A program made the position numbers and the translations under genes. This document shows positions 1-7,568 of a stretch of 10,692 nucleotides of DNA, piece by piece. The notes under the pieces were generated by a model. It did no database searches. It worked only from the letters and a program-made list of their open reading frames with translations, and was not told the origin of the DNA. The first letter of the stretch is position 1; each line of letters starts with the position of its first letter. Origin of the DNA: Planctomycetota bacterium (GTDB taxonomy: Bacteria > Planctomycetota > Planctomycetia > Pirellulales > UBA1268); contig QWPO01000033.1 of NCBI GenBank assembly GCA_003669255.1, forward strand, positions 1 to 10,692. The letters run 5' to 3'.

Positions 1-5
1 CCGAA

Positions 6-61
6 GTAGCACAGGTTTCCAACCTGTGCCGACATCGCCGCAGGTTGAAAACCTGCGCTAC
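6..61. repeat. Facing pair of module A hairpin repeats
   Basis: Two 25-nt copies of one repeat lie head to head: 6-30 on the plus strand and 37-61 on the minus strand. Copy one is a near-perfect hairpin with stem GCACAGGTT / AACCTGTGC and a 3-nt loop. The inverted copy has stem CGCAGGTT / AACCTGCG. The copies differ at four positions, and two of these are the two sides of one stem pair (A-T in one, G-C in the other), a compensatory change. A third copy is at 10440-10464 and an 11-nt piece is at 2961-2971. The pair lies just past the stop of the Rrf2 gene (87), so it could act as a 3'-end structure or terminator for the cysH-rrf2 unit. That role is inferred. Confidence 0.85.
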
Positions 62-86
62 GACCAGGGCATCGCAGTCGCGATCT

Positions 87-524
87 TCAGATGTAATACA
101 TCGAATCGCCGGTCGGCTTGCAGCGGGCGGCGAGGCTCGCGAGGGTGATTTCGGCAAGCGCCTCCGCCTCGGCGTCGGCGGCCTTCTCCCAGGCGACAGC
201 GAGCACGGCGGCGGTCCGAGACTTTTTCCCCATATCGACCGACAAGGGTGCCACGGCGTCCGCCGGCCCCTCGACGGCATCACGGATGTCGTGAAGCGTC
301 ACCTCTTCCGCAGGCTTCGCCAACCGGTAGCCACCAGCCGCCCCGCGAATGCTCGCCACGATGCCGGCGGCCTTCAGTTGCAGCAGGATGTGGACGAGAA
401 ACCGTGGCGGCACGCCCTGCGCCGCACAGATCTCGCGGATCCGCACTGGGGCAGGGGCATCAGTTCGCCTCGCCAACTCGACGGCCGCAAGGGCTGCATA
501 CTCGGTCTTGGCGGAGAGGCGCAT
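87..524 (-). CDS. Rrf2-family winged-helix transcriptional regulator, lacking the Fe-S cysteine triad
   Basis: A 145-aa DNA-binding regulator of the Rrf2 family (IscR, CymR, NsrR). It opens with MRLSAKTEYA, the typical start of the family. A helix-turn-helix spans about residues 26-55, and the wing (GAAGGYRLAKPAEEVTL, 61-77) is characteristic. Length is normal. The C-terminus ends in MYYI. Only two cysteines are present (33 and 135), so the three-cysteine cluster that binds Fe-S in IscR and NsrR is absent. In that it resembles CymR, which controls cysteine metabolism. The frame is open upstream to 608, but the ATG at 524 is chosen because homology begins there and GAAAGGGA lies just upstream; the longer version would run into cysH. 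The gene begins 16 nt after the cysH stop, so the two are probably cotranscribed. Control of sulfate reduction and of its own operon is a reasonable guess; the signal is unknown. Confidence 0.88.
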   Translation of the reverse strand: MRLSAKTEYAALAAVELARRTDAPAPVRIREICAAQGVPPRFLVHILLQLKAAGIVASIRGAAGGYRLAKPAEEVTLHDIRDAVEGPADAVAPLSVDMGKKSRTAAVLAVAWEKAADAEAEALAEITLASLAARCKPTGDSMYYI

Positions 525-540
525 CGCCGAGTCCCTTTCG

Positions 541-1284
541 TCAGCGTGAATGCAGGCCGCACTCGGTCTTGGCTGAGCCGCTCCAGCGGCCAGCCCGCTC
601 GTCCTCATCCATCGTGACGGCGCGGGTGCAGGGCGCGCAGCCGATGCTCACGTAGCCTTTGTCGTGCAGTGGGTTGTAGGGAACGTTCTCCTTGATGATC
701 GCGTCCCAGACCTTGGCCTTGGTCCAGTTGGCCAGCGGCGACACCTTCACAACGCCGAACTTGTGATCCCAGCCCACAATCGGCGTCACGGCACGGTCGG
801 CGCTCTGGTCACGGCGGATCCCGCTCATCCAGGCGTCGTAGTTCGCCAGCACACGGGTGACGATCGAGAGCTTCCGGTCGCCGCAGCAGCGGTCGGGGTC
901 AGTGCGATAGATGGGCCCGCCGTGAATGCGCTCGTACTCCTCGACGGTGGTCGATGGCTTCTCGAGCACCACCTCGACCCCATACCGCTTGGCGATTCGG
1001 TCTCGAAGTTCGATCGTCTCCGGGAACTGGTAGCCGGTGTCGAGATTGAAGACGTACGTCGACGGCGACATCGCTGCGAGCCAGTGGATGATCAAGCACC
1101 CCTCAGGGCCGAAGGCTGTGGCCATCGTGAGCTTGCCGCCGAAGCGATCCACCGCCCAGCGGATGATCTCTTGGGGCGTCGCCGACTCGAGCGACCGGCT
1201 TGCCCGCGCAAGCTCCTCGCGGAGTTGGGGCGTCACCTGGCGGACCTCGGGCTGGTCAACAACGGCTGCCGGCACTGTGCCCAT
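541..1284 (-). CDS. cysH: Assimilatory adenylyl-sulfate (APS) reductase, CysH family
   Basis: A 247-aa cytoplasmic enzyme of sulfate assimilation. It reduces activated sulfate (APS, possibly PAPS) to sulfite with thioredoxin as electron donor. The nucleotide-binding loop TAFGPEG is at about 56-62 and the core motif FNLDTGYQFPET at 79-90. A Cys-Cys pair (133-134, in DRCCGDRK) and C216/C219 (GCAPC) together form the four-cysteine [4Fe-4S] site of the APS-type enzymes, which E. coli-type PAPS reductases lack. The catalytic cysteine is C242 in KTECGLH near the C-terminus. The protein looks full length. The ATG at 1284 is preceded by AAGGTAAGGT. The gene leads a unit with the Rrf2 regulator 16 nt downstream and is divergent from rhaB. 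A promoter candidate lies at 1315-1343. No cysD/N/C or sulfite reductase genes are in the window. Family is certain; APS rather than PAPS preference follows from the cysteine motif. Confidence 0.95.
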   Translation of the reverse strand: MGTVPAAVVDQPEVRQVTPQLREELARASRSLESATPQEIIRWAVDRFGGKLTMATAFGPEGCLIIHWLAAMSPSTYVFNLDTGYQFPETIELRDRIAKRYGVEVVLEKPSTTVEEYERIHGGPIYRTDPDRCCGDRKLSIVTRVLANYDAWMSGIRRDQSADRAVTPIVGWDHKFGVVKVSPLANWTKAKVWDAIIKENVPYNPLHDKGYVSIGCAPCTRAVTMDEDERAGRWSGSAKTECGLHSR

Positions 1285-1314
1285 ACCTTACCTTGTTGCT
1301 CAACTATTGTCAGA

Positions 1315-1343
1315 ATTTTAGCGTAGCCTTTTGAATCGGCCAA
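1315..1343 (-). promoter_or_regulatory. Candidate sigma-70-type promoter of cysH-rrf2
   Basis: On the minus strand TTGGCC (1338-1343) is followed after exactly 17 nt by TAAAAT (1315-1320), close to the -35/-10 consensus. The -10 sits in an A/T-rich island that stands out in GC-rich DNA. Transcription would start near 1308 and leave a leader of roughly 25 nt before the cysH ATG. The leader holds a small inverted repeat (GTTG-AG-CAAC, 1294-1303) that could be part of an operator for the Rrf2 protein, though it is too short to be convincing alone. Confidence 0.5.
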
Positions 1344-1491
1344 GAGCAGGGGCGGTGTCGCGTTTCATTTCATGCAAGCCGCAGGGTTTGACGGCGTTTC
1401 CCGGCTTCCGCCATGGCCCCTCGCCAACCCCTCCCAAAACCGCACAATCGCCACCAAGCCGGTCAGGTATCCACACAGTCAAAGAGGTCAC

Positions 1492-2960
<1,469 letters not shown>

Positions 2961-2964
<4 letters not shown>

Positions 2965-2971
2965 CACAGGT
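2961..2971. repeat. Truncated module A repeat overlapping the rhaB stop codon
   Basis: GTAGCACAGGT is identical to the first 11 nt of the module A hairpin at 6-30; the rest of the module is missing. The rhaB TAG stop (2962-2964) is inside this piece. Eleven nucleotides could match by chance, but the position beside modules B and C makes a true remnant likely. Confidence 0.5.
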
Positions 2972-2979
2972 CACGCATG

Positions 2980-3004
2980 CCCCACGCCTCACGGCGTTGG
3001 GCTT
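2980..3004. repeat. Module C hairpin repeat (solo copy)
   Basis: This 25-nt repeat forms a hairpin: CCCACGCC (2981-2988), loop TCAC, GGCGTTGGG (2993-3001) with one bulged T. It is identical to the copy at 3080-3104, exactly 100 bp further on, and both continue into GGAC. Two more copies are in the block at 10482-10683. It lies 15 nt past the rhaB stop and could help end or protect the rhaB transcript; no long T run follows. Confidence 0.85.
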
Positions 3005-3017
3005 GGACCGCCCGTAA

Positions 3018-3104
3018 AAGCCGACCGGCCGTAAGGCCGCGGGCGATTTATGCTGGATGCGGCGTCTCGTGGCGGTGCGCCCCACGCCTCACGGCGTTGG
3101 GCTT
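3018..3104. repeat. Composite B-C hairpin cassette between convergent rhaB and ABC genes
   Basis: Module B (3018-3045) is a hairpin with stem CGGCC / GGCCG closed by a GTAA tetraloop, of the GNRA class if read as RNA. It is followed by a 34-nt spacer (3046-3079) and module C (3080-3104). The same B, 34-nt spacer, C order occurs at 10482 and 10596. The spacer is only partly alike, sharing GATGCNGCGTCT. Here the upper stem has a C-G pair where the other copies have A-T. The cassette ends 14 nt before the stop of the ABC exporter gene, so it may serve as a two-way transcript end. The frame reading across part of it (from 3050) has no sign of being a gene. Confidence 0.85.
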
Positions 3105-3118
3105 GGACGAACGACGAC

Positions 3119-5068
3119 TCAGGCCGCCTGCTGCTGGCGGGCGGGCCGCTTCGTGACCACGCCGTGATCAACCTCGATGATCGCGTCCGCCAGGGCGAGC
3201 GTGCTCGCCCGGTGCGTGATCATGATCACCGTCCGGTTCTCGACATACGTCGCGAGGGCCTCGTGGATCAACCGCTCGCTCTCCACGTCGATCTGGCTGG
3301 TGGCCTCGTCGAGCACGAGGATCTCCGCGTTTCGCAGGAAGGCCCGGGCCAGCGAAATCCGCTGCCGCTGCCCGCCGGAGAGCCGGAAACCGTTGGGCCC
3401 GACCATCGTCCGGTAACCCTCGGGAAACTCCGAGATGAACTCGTGCGCGTGGGCCTTGCGGGCGGCCTCCTCGATCTCTTCCTCGGTGGCGTCCCAGCGG
3501 CCGTAGCGGATGTTGTAGTGGATCGACTCGTTGAAGAGTTCGGTCTGCTGCGTGACCATCGCGATCCGCCGCCGCAGGTCGTGCAGTGCGAGGTCCTTGA
3601 TGGGCACGTCGTCGAGAAGCACGCGGCCCGAGGTGGGGTCGTAGAACCGGCAGATCACGTTGACGAGCGTGCTCTTGCCGCCGCCGTTGGGACCGACAAT
3701 CGCCACTCGCTCGCCGAAGCGGATCGTGAGGTCGACATCCTTGAGCACGGTGTCGATGCCGTCGTAGGAGAACGACACCTTATCGAGGCGGATCTCGCGA
3801 TGGGGCGAGGGCAGGGTCTTCGGGTGAATCGCCTCGGCGAGCTTCGACGGCGTGTCGAGCAGCGGATAGAGCCCCTGGGCCCCCACCATCCCGATGTTCA
3901 GGCCGGTGATCACGCCCGAGAGCTTTCGCACCGGATCGCTGGCCCCGATCAAGAAGCCGAAGAAGATCATGATGCCCGGCACCGTCATCGGCTGATCCGT
4001 CATCGTGATGCCGAAGATTTGCGTCTCCTGGTGGATCACGAGCCAGGCCCCGACGGCGATCGAGGTGGCCACCATCCCGATGCCGAGGATCTCGGTGATC
4101 GGGTTGGCCAGCGCGTGGTAGAAGGAATGCCACATGCCGGTCTTCATCATGTCGCCCGTGCACGTGCGAAACCGCTGTCGCTCGAACTCCTCCATCGTGT
4201 AGGCCTGCACGGTGAGCACGTTATTCAGCGCCTCGAGCAGCACGTGGTGGAAGCCCTTGGATCGGGCGAGGATGTTTTTCGACACGTTGCGGATCCGGCG
4301 GTTGAGCCAGACCATCAGGAAGCCCACGAGCGGGGCGAGCGTCAGGCAGGCAAGCGTGAGCCGCCATGACACCATGAAGGCGAAGCCGAGGCAGGTGGCG
4401 ATCTTGAGCGGCTCGGTGATCGCGCCGCCATAGACCGCCGTGATGCCACTGGCGAGCATGTCGGAGGTGCTCGTCACCTGGGCCATGAAGCCGGCCGAAC
4501 CCCACCTCATGAACTGGGCCCGGTCGAGTTCGAGCGCCTTGTCGAAGACCTTCAGCCGAATGTTCCGGCTGATCGTCATCGCCACCCAGCTGACGAGGAG
4601 CGTTGAGCCCATCAGAAGCACGTGCTTCACGAACGTGCTGACAACGACGAACACCACCACGAGGAGCACCGTGTTGAAAGGGTCTCGTGGGAGGAAGCGG
4701 TCGAGCCACGGCCCGAGCCGCTCGCCCGAGTAGACGATCGCCTCATCGCCCCGCTTCGAGAGCTTCAGGGTGTCGAGGAGATTGCGGTTCTTCTTCGCCT
4801 GATCGGCGCCGACCTCGGGATCGGCGAGCGACGCTTCGAGGGCCGCGGTCTGCTCGGTCGCGGACGTGATTCGCCCCTTGGCTTCCTCGATCCGCCGTTC
4901 GTTCCACGACTGGAGCGAATCGCCCTTGAGCGTCACCTCGATGATCGGGAACAGGGCGGCGATATTGGCGCCCCAGAGGGCGGCCACGCCGGCGGAGCAG
5001 AGCAGCGCCGCGGCAAGCAGCGGCCAACTCTTGGAGGCCTCGCGCAGCGCCCTGAGGAAGTAGTTCAT
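3119..5068 (-). CDS. ABC exporter half-transporter (MsbA-like, fused membrane and ATPase domains)
   Basis: A 649-aa inner-membrane exporter subunit that should work as a homodimer. The N-terminal membrane domain has helices at about 13-42, 131-165, 215-255 and 322-400. The C-terminal ATPase is complete: Walker A GPNGGGKST (459-467), Q-loop VTQQTELF (505-512), signature LSGGQ (563-567), Walker B ILVLDEAT (583-590) and the H-loop histidine in ITHR (617-620). The two-domain layout resembles lipid A flippase MsbA and multidrug exporters; the substrate cannot be told from sequence. Odd is the stretch 45-128 between the first two helices, charged and coiled-coil-like and far longer than the short loop usual there. 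The start at 5068 fits the first hydrophobic helix; no strong ribosome-binding site is seen. It is 241 bp downstream of folD and convergent with rhaB, so probably has its own promoter. Confidence 0.93.
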   Translation of the reverse strand: MNYFLRALREASKSWPLLAAALLCSAGVAALWGANIAALFPIIEVTLKGDSLQSWNERRIEEAKGRITSATEQTAALEASLADPEVGADQAKKNRNLLDTLKLSKRGDEAIVYSGERLGPWLDRFLPRDPFNTVLLVVVFVVVSTFVKHVLLMGSTLLVSWVAMTISRNIRLKVFDKALELDRAQFMRWGSAGFMAQVTSTSDMLASGITAVYGGAITEPLKIATCLGFAFMVSWRLTLACLTLAPLVGFLMVWLNRRIRNVSKNILARSKGFHHVLLEALNNVLTVQAYTMEEFERQRFRTCTGDMMKTGMWHSFYHALANPITEILGIGMVATSIAVGAWLVIHQETQIFGITMTDQPMTVPGIMIFFGFLIGASDPVRKLSGVITGLNIGMVGAQGLYPLLDTPSKLAEAIHPKTLPSPHREIRLDKVSFSYDGIDTVLKDVDLTIRFGERVAIVGPNGGGKSTLVNVICRFYDPTSGRVLLDDVPIKDLALHDLRRRIAMVTQQTELFNESIHYNIRYGRWDATEEEIEEAARKAHAHEFISEFPEGYRTMVGPNGFRLSGGQRQRISLARAFLRNAEILVLDEATSQIDVESERLIHEALATYVENRTVIMITHRASTLALADAIIEVDHGVVTKRPARQQQAA

Positions 5069-5110
5069 GAACCGGCGTCTCGAAAAGGGCGGTGGGTAGG
5101 CCCCGGAAGT

Positions 5111-5127
5111 GATCGGTCAGATCGGTC
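5111..5127. repeat. Tandem GATCGGTC pair in the presumed ABC exporter leader
   Basis: GATCGGTC occurs twice with one base between (5111-5118 and 5120-5127). A related CGATCGATCCGG follows at about 5149-5160. The pair lies 43-59 nt upstream of the ABC exporter start. Closely spaced direct repeats can be a regulator's binding site, but nothing here identifies one. Confidence 0.4.
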
Positions 5128-5230
5128 GCACGCCCGCAGCGCAGTCTCCGATCGATCCGGCGACGGAGGCTGCGCGTGGCGTGGCAGGATGGGCGGACCG
5201 TAGCCGCCGGCACCTGCTGTGCGGGTGGGG

Positions 5231-5259
5231 AAAGTAGTGACCCCGGCGGCAGCGTTCAA
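5231..5259 (-). promoter_or_regulatory. Candidate promoter of the ABC exporter gene
   Basis: On the minus strand TTGAAC (5254-5259) and TACTTT (5231-5236) are separated by exactly 17 nt. The match to consensus is only partial. It would give a leader of about 155 nt containing the GATCGGTC repeats. It sits directly after the hairpin that follows folD, a sensible order for a new transcription unit. Confidence 0.33.
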
Positions 5260-5262
5260 GGG

Positions 5263-5284
5263 CGGGTTTTCCCAGCGAAAACCG
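5263..5284 (-). terminator. Terminator-like hairpin after folD
   Basis: GGTTTTC (5265-5271) pairs with GAAAACC (5277-5283) around a 5-nt loop, and the outer C and G bases extend the stem past one bulged G. It lies about 26 nt beyond the folD stop. No T run follows on the minus strand, so it is not a classic intrinsic terminator; it may slow polymerase or protect the 3' end. Confidence 0.35.
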
Positions 5285-5309
5285 AAGAATCTCGCCACAA
5301 CGCCTAGAT

Positions 5310-6221
5310 TCACCGTCTGCCGAGGCGAAGCTCCGCGGCGAGGAGCGTGTTGGCCATCAGCATGGCCACCGTCATCGGGCCGACGCCCCCAGGCACCGGC
5401 GTGATCCAGCCGGCCACCTCGCTCACTGCGCCATAATCCACGTCGCCCACCAGTTTCCCGTCGACGCGGTTGATCCCCACGTCGATCACGGTGGCTCCCT
5501 TCCGCACCATGTCGGCCGTGATCAGTCGTGGCTTGCCCACCGCCGCCACTACGATGTCGGCCTGCCGCGTGAAGTGGCCGATGTCGCCTGAGCGGCTGTG
5601 ACAGATCGTCACGGTCGCATCGCAGCCATCCGTGCCGTCACTCGGGAAGCCGAGCGGTGGCCGCTGGGCAAGCAAGAGTGCCAACGGCTTGCCCACGATG
5701 TCGCTGCGGCCCACGATCACCACATGCTTCCCCGCTGTGGGAATCGCCGCGTCGATGAGCATCCGCTGCACGCCCGCGGCCGTGCAGGGAATGAACCGTG
5801 GCCTGCCCTGCGAGAGGAGTCCTGCGTTCTCCGGATGGAAGCCGTCCACGTCGCGGTCGGGCGGCACGGCATCGAGCACCGCCACCGTGTCGACGTGCCC
5901 GGGGAGTGGTAGTTGCACGAGGATCCCGTCGGCATGTCCGTGTGCGTCGCGGGCAATCGCCTGGACGAGAGCCACGAGCTCGGCGGTCGTCGCCGTCGCC
6001 GCCACCGGCAGCACCGCGGCGTCGATGCCAACGCGAGCCGCGGCCGCCGCCTTGCTCTTCACGTAGGAGGCGCTCGCGGCCATGTCGCCGACGAGCACGA
6101 CCACAAGGCGAGGCTTCCGGCCGAACATGCCGGTGAAGGTCTCCACCTCTTGGCCGAGCGCCGTCTCGATCCGTCCCGCGAGCGCCCTGCCGTCGAGGAT
6201 CCGAGCCGTCGGGGCCGTCAT
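5310..6221 (-). CDS. folD: Bifunctional methylenetetrahydrofolate dehydrogenase / methenyltetrahydrofolate cyclohydrolase
   Basis: A 303-aa cytoplasmic enzyme interconverting 5,10-methylene-, 5,10-methenyl- and 10-formyl-tetrahydrofolate with NADP(H), feeding purine synthesis and other one-carbon needs. Clear signatures are YVKSK (53-57; the lysine is the catalytic residue of the family), VQLPLPGH (102-109), DVDGFHPENAG (124-134), PCTAAG (145-150), GRSDIVGKPLALLL (171-184) in the nucleotide-binding part, and ITPVPGGVGPMTVAMLM (273-289). It is slightly longer than E. coli FolD (288), mostly from a loop at about 186-200 after the GRSxxVGxP helix. The frame is open to 6266, but the ATG at 6221 is chosen because FolD homology starts there and it overlaps the upstream stop as ATGA, a sign of translational coupling. 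It is the last gene of the pyrG run. Confidence 0.96.
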   Translation of the reverse strand: MTAPTARILDGRALAGRIETALGQEVETFTGMFGRKPRLVVVLVGDMAASASYVKSKAAAAARVGIDAAVLPVAATATTAELVALVQAIARDAHGHADGILVQLPLPGHVDTVAVLDAVPPDRDVDGFHPENAGLLSQGRPRFIPCTAAGVQRMLIDAAIPTAGKHVVIVGRSDIVGKPLALLLAQRPPLGFPSDGTDGCDATVTICHSRSGDIGHFTRQADIVVAAVGKPRLITADMVRKGATVIDVGINRVDGKLVGDVDYGAVSEVAGWITPVPGGVGPMTVAMLMANTLLAAELRLGRR

Positions 6222-7246
6222 GGAGCGGCCTTCGCGCCGGCGGCCGCCTCGCTCGATGCGGCCCACTGCTTCCAGAGTCCTTCGATGCCCGCAGCCTCGG
6301 AGTCGCCTTCGTGGAACACGAACAGGTAGCGGAACGTGAGCGACTCGCCGGCAGGGATCGTATGGTCGCCGCTCCCCAAGGCAGCGCCGGTGAAGTCATG
6401 GAGCCCAAAGGGGTTGGCCGCCACGAGGCCGTAGTCGCGGGCGTGCCAGTGAGTCGGGTGCCGCAGGTTGCGCGGATGGTCGAGCACGGCCAGGCCCACG
6501 GTCTTGTCGTCGATCGGACCCCAGTACCCCACCCAGCGTGCCGGCTTGCCCCAGGCATCGACGTCGCGCTGGCCCTCCGAGTTGATGCAGTGGCCGGCGG
6601 CACCCTGCGAGCCGTCGAGGTCCCTGATCTGCAACTGCGTTGGCACTCGGATGGCCATCGCCCCCTCCTTCGTGTCGCCGAAGGTCACCGGGCCGTGATC
6701 GGCGTGGACGGTGATGGAATAGTCGATCGTTCGCGTGGTGGCGTCGCCGCCAAACACAAGCCTGCGGGTGTCGGTGCAGACGACCGTGCCATCGGCCTTC
6801 ACCCAGCGGTTTCGCGTCTCAATCACACCCTCGTCGCCACCGTCGGCCCGTACGAGTTCGGCCTGCTCGATGCGGTTGTTCGCATCCCGCTCCGGCTTGC
6901 CCGCCTTGGGGCTCGACGTCCAGAAGTCCGTGCCGTTGACGATCCCGTGGGTGAACCAGATCGACTCGTGGTGCGGATGGTCGTGGGCCTCGCCGGCGAC
7001 ACTCTCCACGATCGGCCACGACCTCGTCATCGGCACGCCGCTCGGCCCGTGCACCGGAAAGAGAATCGGCTTGCGGTGACCGGCGTGGATGTACGACGTG
7101 AAGGGCTTCCCATCGACGGCGACATCGATGCGGTCGTCGTGGCGGTCGAGTGTGACTGCGGCCGACGCGGGAAGGCACACGATCGCGACGGCGAGAAAGC
7201 GTAGCCACGTGAGCGATACGGCCGTGCTTGCGAGCAGCGACATCAC
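6218..7246 (-). CDS. Secreted DUF6807 (so-called PmoA) family protein
   Basis: A 342-aa protein with a signal peptide: hydrophobic residues about 10-26 and a likely cut after ASA (27-29). It should act in the periplasm or outside the cell. The histidine-rich motif HDHPHHESIWFTHG (88-101), followed by NGTDFW, identifies the DUF6807 family, listed in Pfam as PmoA and common in planctomycetes. DHPRNLRHPTHWHARDYG (256-273) and NPFG (278-281) are further typical segments. The fold is probably a beta-sandwich; no reaction is established. It is unlike the true membrane subunit PmoA of methane monooxygenase, so a methane oxygenase label would mislead. The start is either GTG at 7246, overlapping the upstream stop as GTGA, or ATG at 7243; GGAGG stands 7 nt before the GTG and 10 nt before the ATG. 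It overlaps folD by 4 nt. A role in sugar-derivative breakdown is conceivable but not shown. Confidence 0.85.
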   Translation of the reverse strand: MMSLLASTAVSLTWLRFLAVAIVCLPASAAVTLDRHDDRIDVAVDGKPFTSYIHAGHRKPILFPVHGPSGVPMTRSWPIVESVAGEAHDHPHHESIWFTHGIVNGTDFWTSSPKAGKPERDANNRIEQAELVRADGGDEGVIETRNRWVKADGTVVCTDTRRLVFGGDATTRTIDYSITVHADHGPVTFGDTKEGAMAIRVPTQLQIRDLDGSQGAAGHCINSEGQRDVDAWGKPARWVGYWGPIDDKTVGLAVLDHPRNLRHPTHWHARDYGLVAANPFGLHDFTGAALGSGDHTIPAGESLTFRYLFVFHEGDSEAAGIEGLWKQWAASSEAAAGAKAAP

Positions 7247-7554
7247 GTTCGGGCCTCCACATACAGCGTCCGGAGCTGGTGCTGAACCTCCTCGAGGAGC
7301 TTTCGCTCGTCGCTGGCGAGATTGCCCCGCGTCTTCTCCTCGAGCATGTCGAGGGTGTCGATGAAGTGCTTGGCGGTGGGGATGTTTTTCATCGCCTTGT
7401 TGGTGATCGGATTCGGAATCCGTCCAAACGCCATCAGCGCCTGCGTGAAGAGCGTGTGGATCAGGAACTCAAAGGTGGCCGGAGGCATCTTCCCCACGGC
7501 CCCGCCACTGTCGCCGTCGGCGATCTCCGTCTCGTCGGTCGTCTCGTCGCTCAT
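7243..7554 (-). CDS. DUF1844 domain protein, small and soluble
   Basis: A 103-aa protein with no known reaction. After an acidic, low-complexity N-terminus (1-20) comes the DUF1844 core: FEFLIHTLFTQALMAFGRIPNP (28-49, split here as FEFLIHTLFTQ and ALMAFGRIPNP), AKHFIDTLDMLEEKTRGN (61-78), and a helical end with LRTLYVE. The family is known from planctomycetes and acidobacteria, among others. It should be all-helical and cytoplasmic; no signal peptide is present. The ATG at 7554 is supported by a strong AAGGAG 4 nt upstream. The frame stays open far upstream through pyrG, but only this part has homology. It follows pyrG by 14 nt and overlaps the DUF6807 start, so it is almost surely cotranscribed with both. 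Confidence 0.85.
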   Translation of the reverse strand: MSDETTDETEIADGDSGGAVGKMPPATFEFLIHTLFTQALMAFGRIPNPITNKAMKNIPTAKHFIDTLDMLEEKTRGNLASDERKLLEEVQHQLRTLYVEART

Positions 7555-7568
7555 AAGGCTCCTTATTG

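Larger units (their letters stand above)
5069..5309. other. Intergenic region between folD and the ABC exporter gene
   Basis: These 241 bp separate two minus-strand genes. I see no credible gene; frames open here continue from neighbouring genes and lack family features. It contains a hairpin near the folD end, a promoter candidate, and a tandem GATCGGTC repeat in what would be the ABC leader. No copy of modules A, B or C is present, in contrast to the other gene ends of the window. Confidence 0.6.

Noticed and set aside
1372..1491. A 40-residue N-terminal extension of RhaB starting at 1372
   Set aside because: The kinase fold starts at MTRNVALAVDLG, and a ribosome-binding site stands just before the ATG at 1492.
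1285..1491. SAM or other riboswitch in the cysH-rhaB gap
   Set aside because: The cysH leader is only about 25 nt if the promoter is right, and I recognise no riboswitch core on either strand.
3050..4369. A 439-aa open frame on the plus strand, antisense to the ABC exporter
   Set aside because: The opposite strand encodes a complete ABC exporter with every ATPase motif. The antisense product is rich in Arg, His, Asp and Gly without any recognisable domain, as expected for a shadow frame in GC-rich DNA.
6311..7204. A 297-aa open frame on the plus strand, antisense to the DUF6807 gene
   Set aside because: The minus-strand gene has a signal peptide, family motifs and coupled neighbours; the plus-strand frame has none of these.
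6218..7246. Particulate methane monooxygenase subunit (PmoA)
   Set aside because: The family nickname suggests it, but the protein has a signal peptide and no set of membrane helices, and no pmoB or pmoC is nearby.
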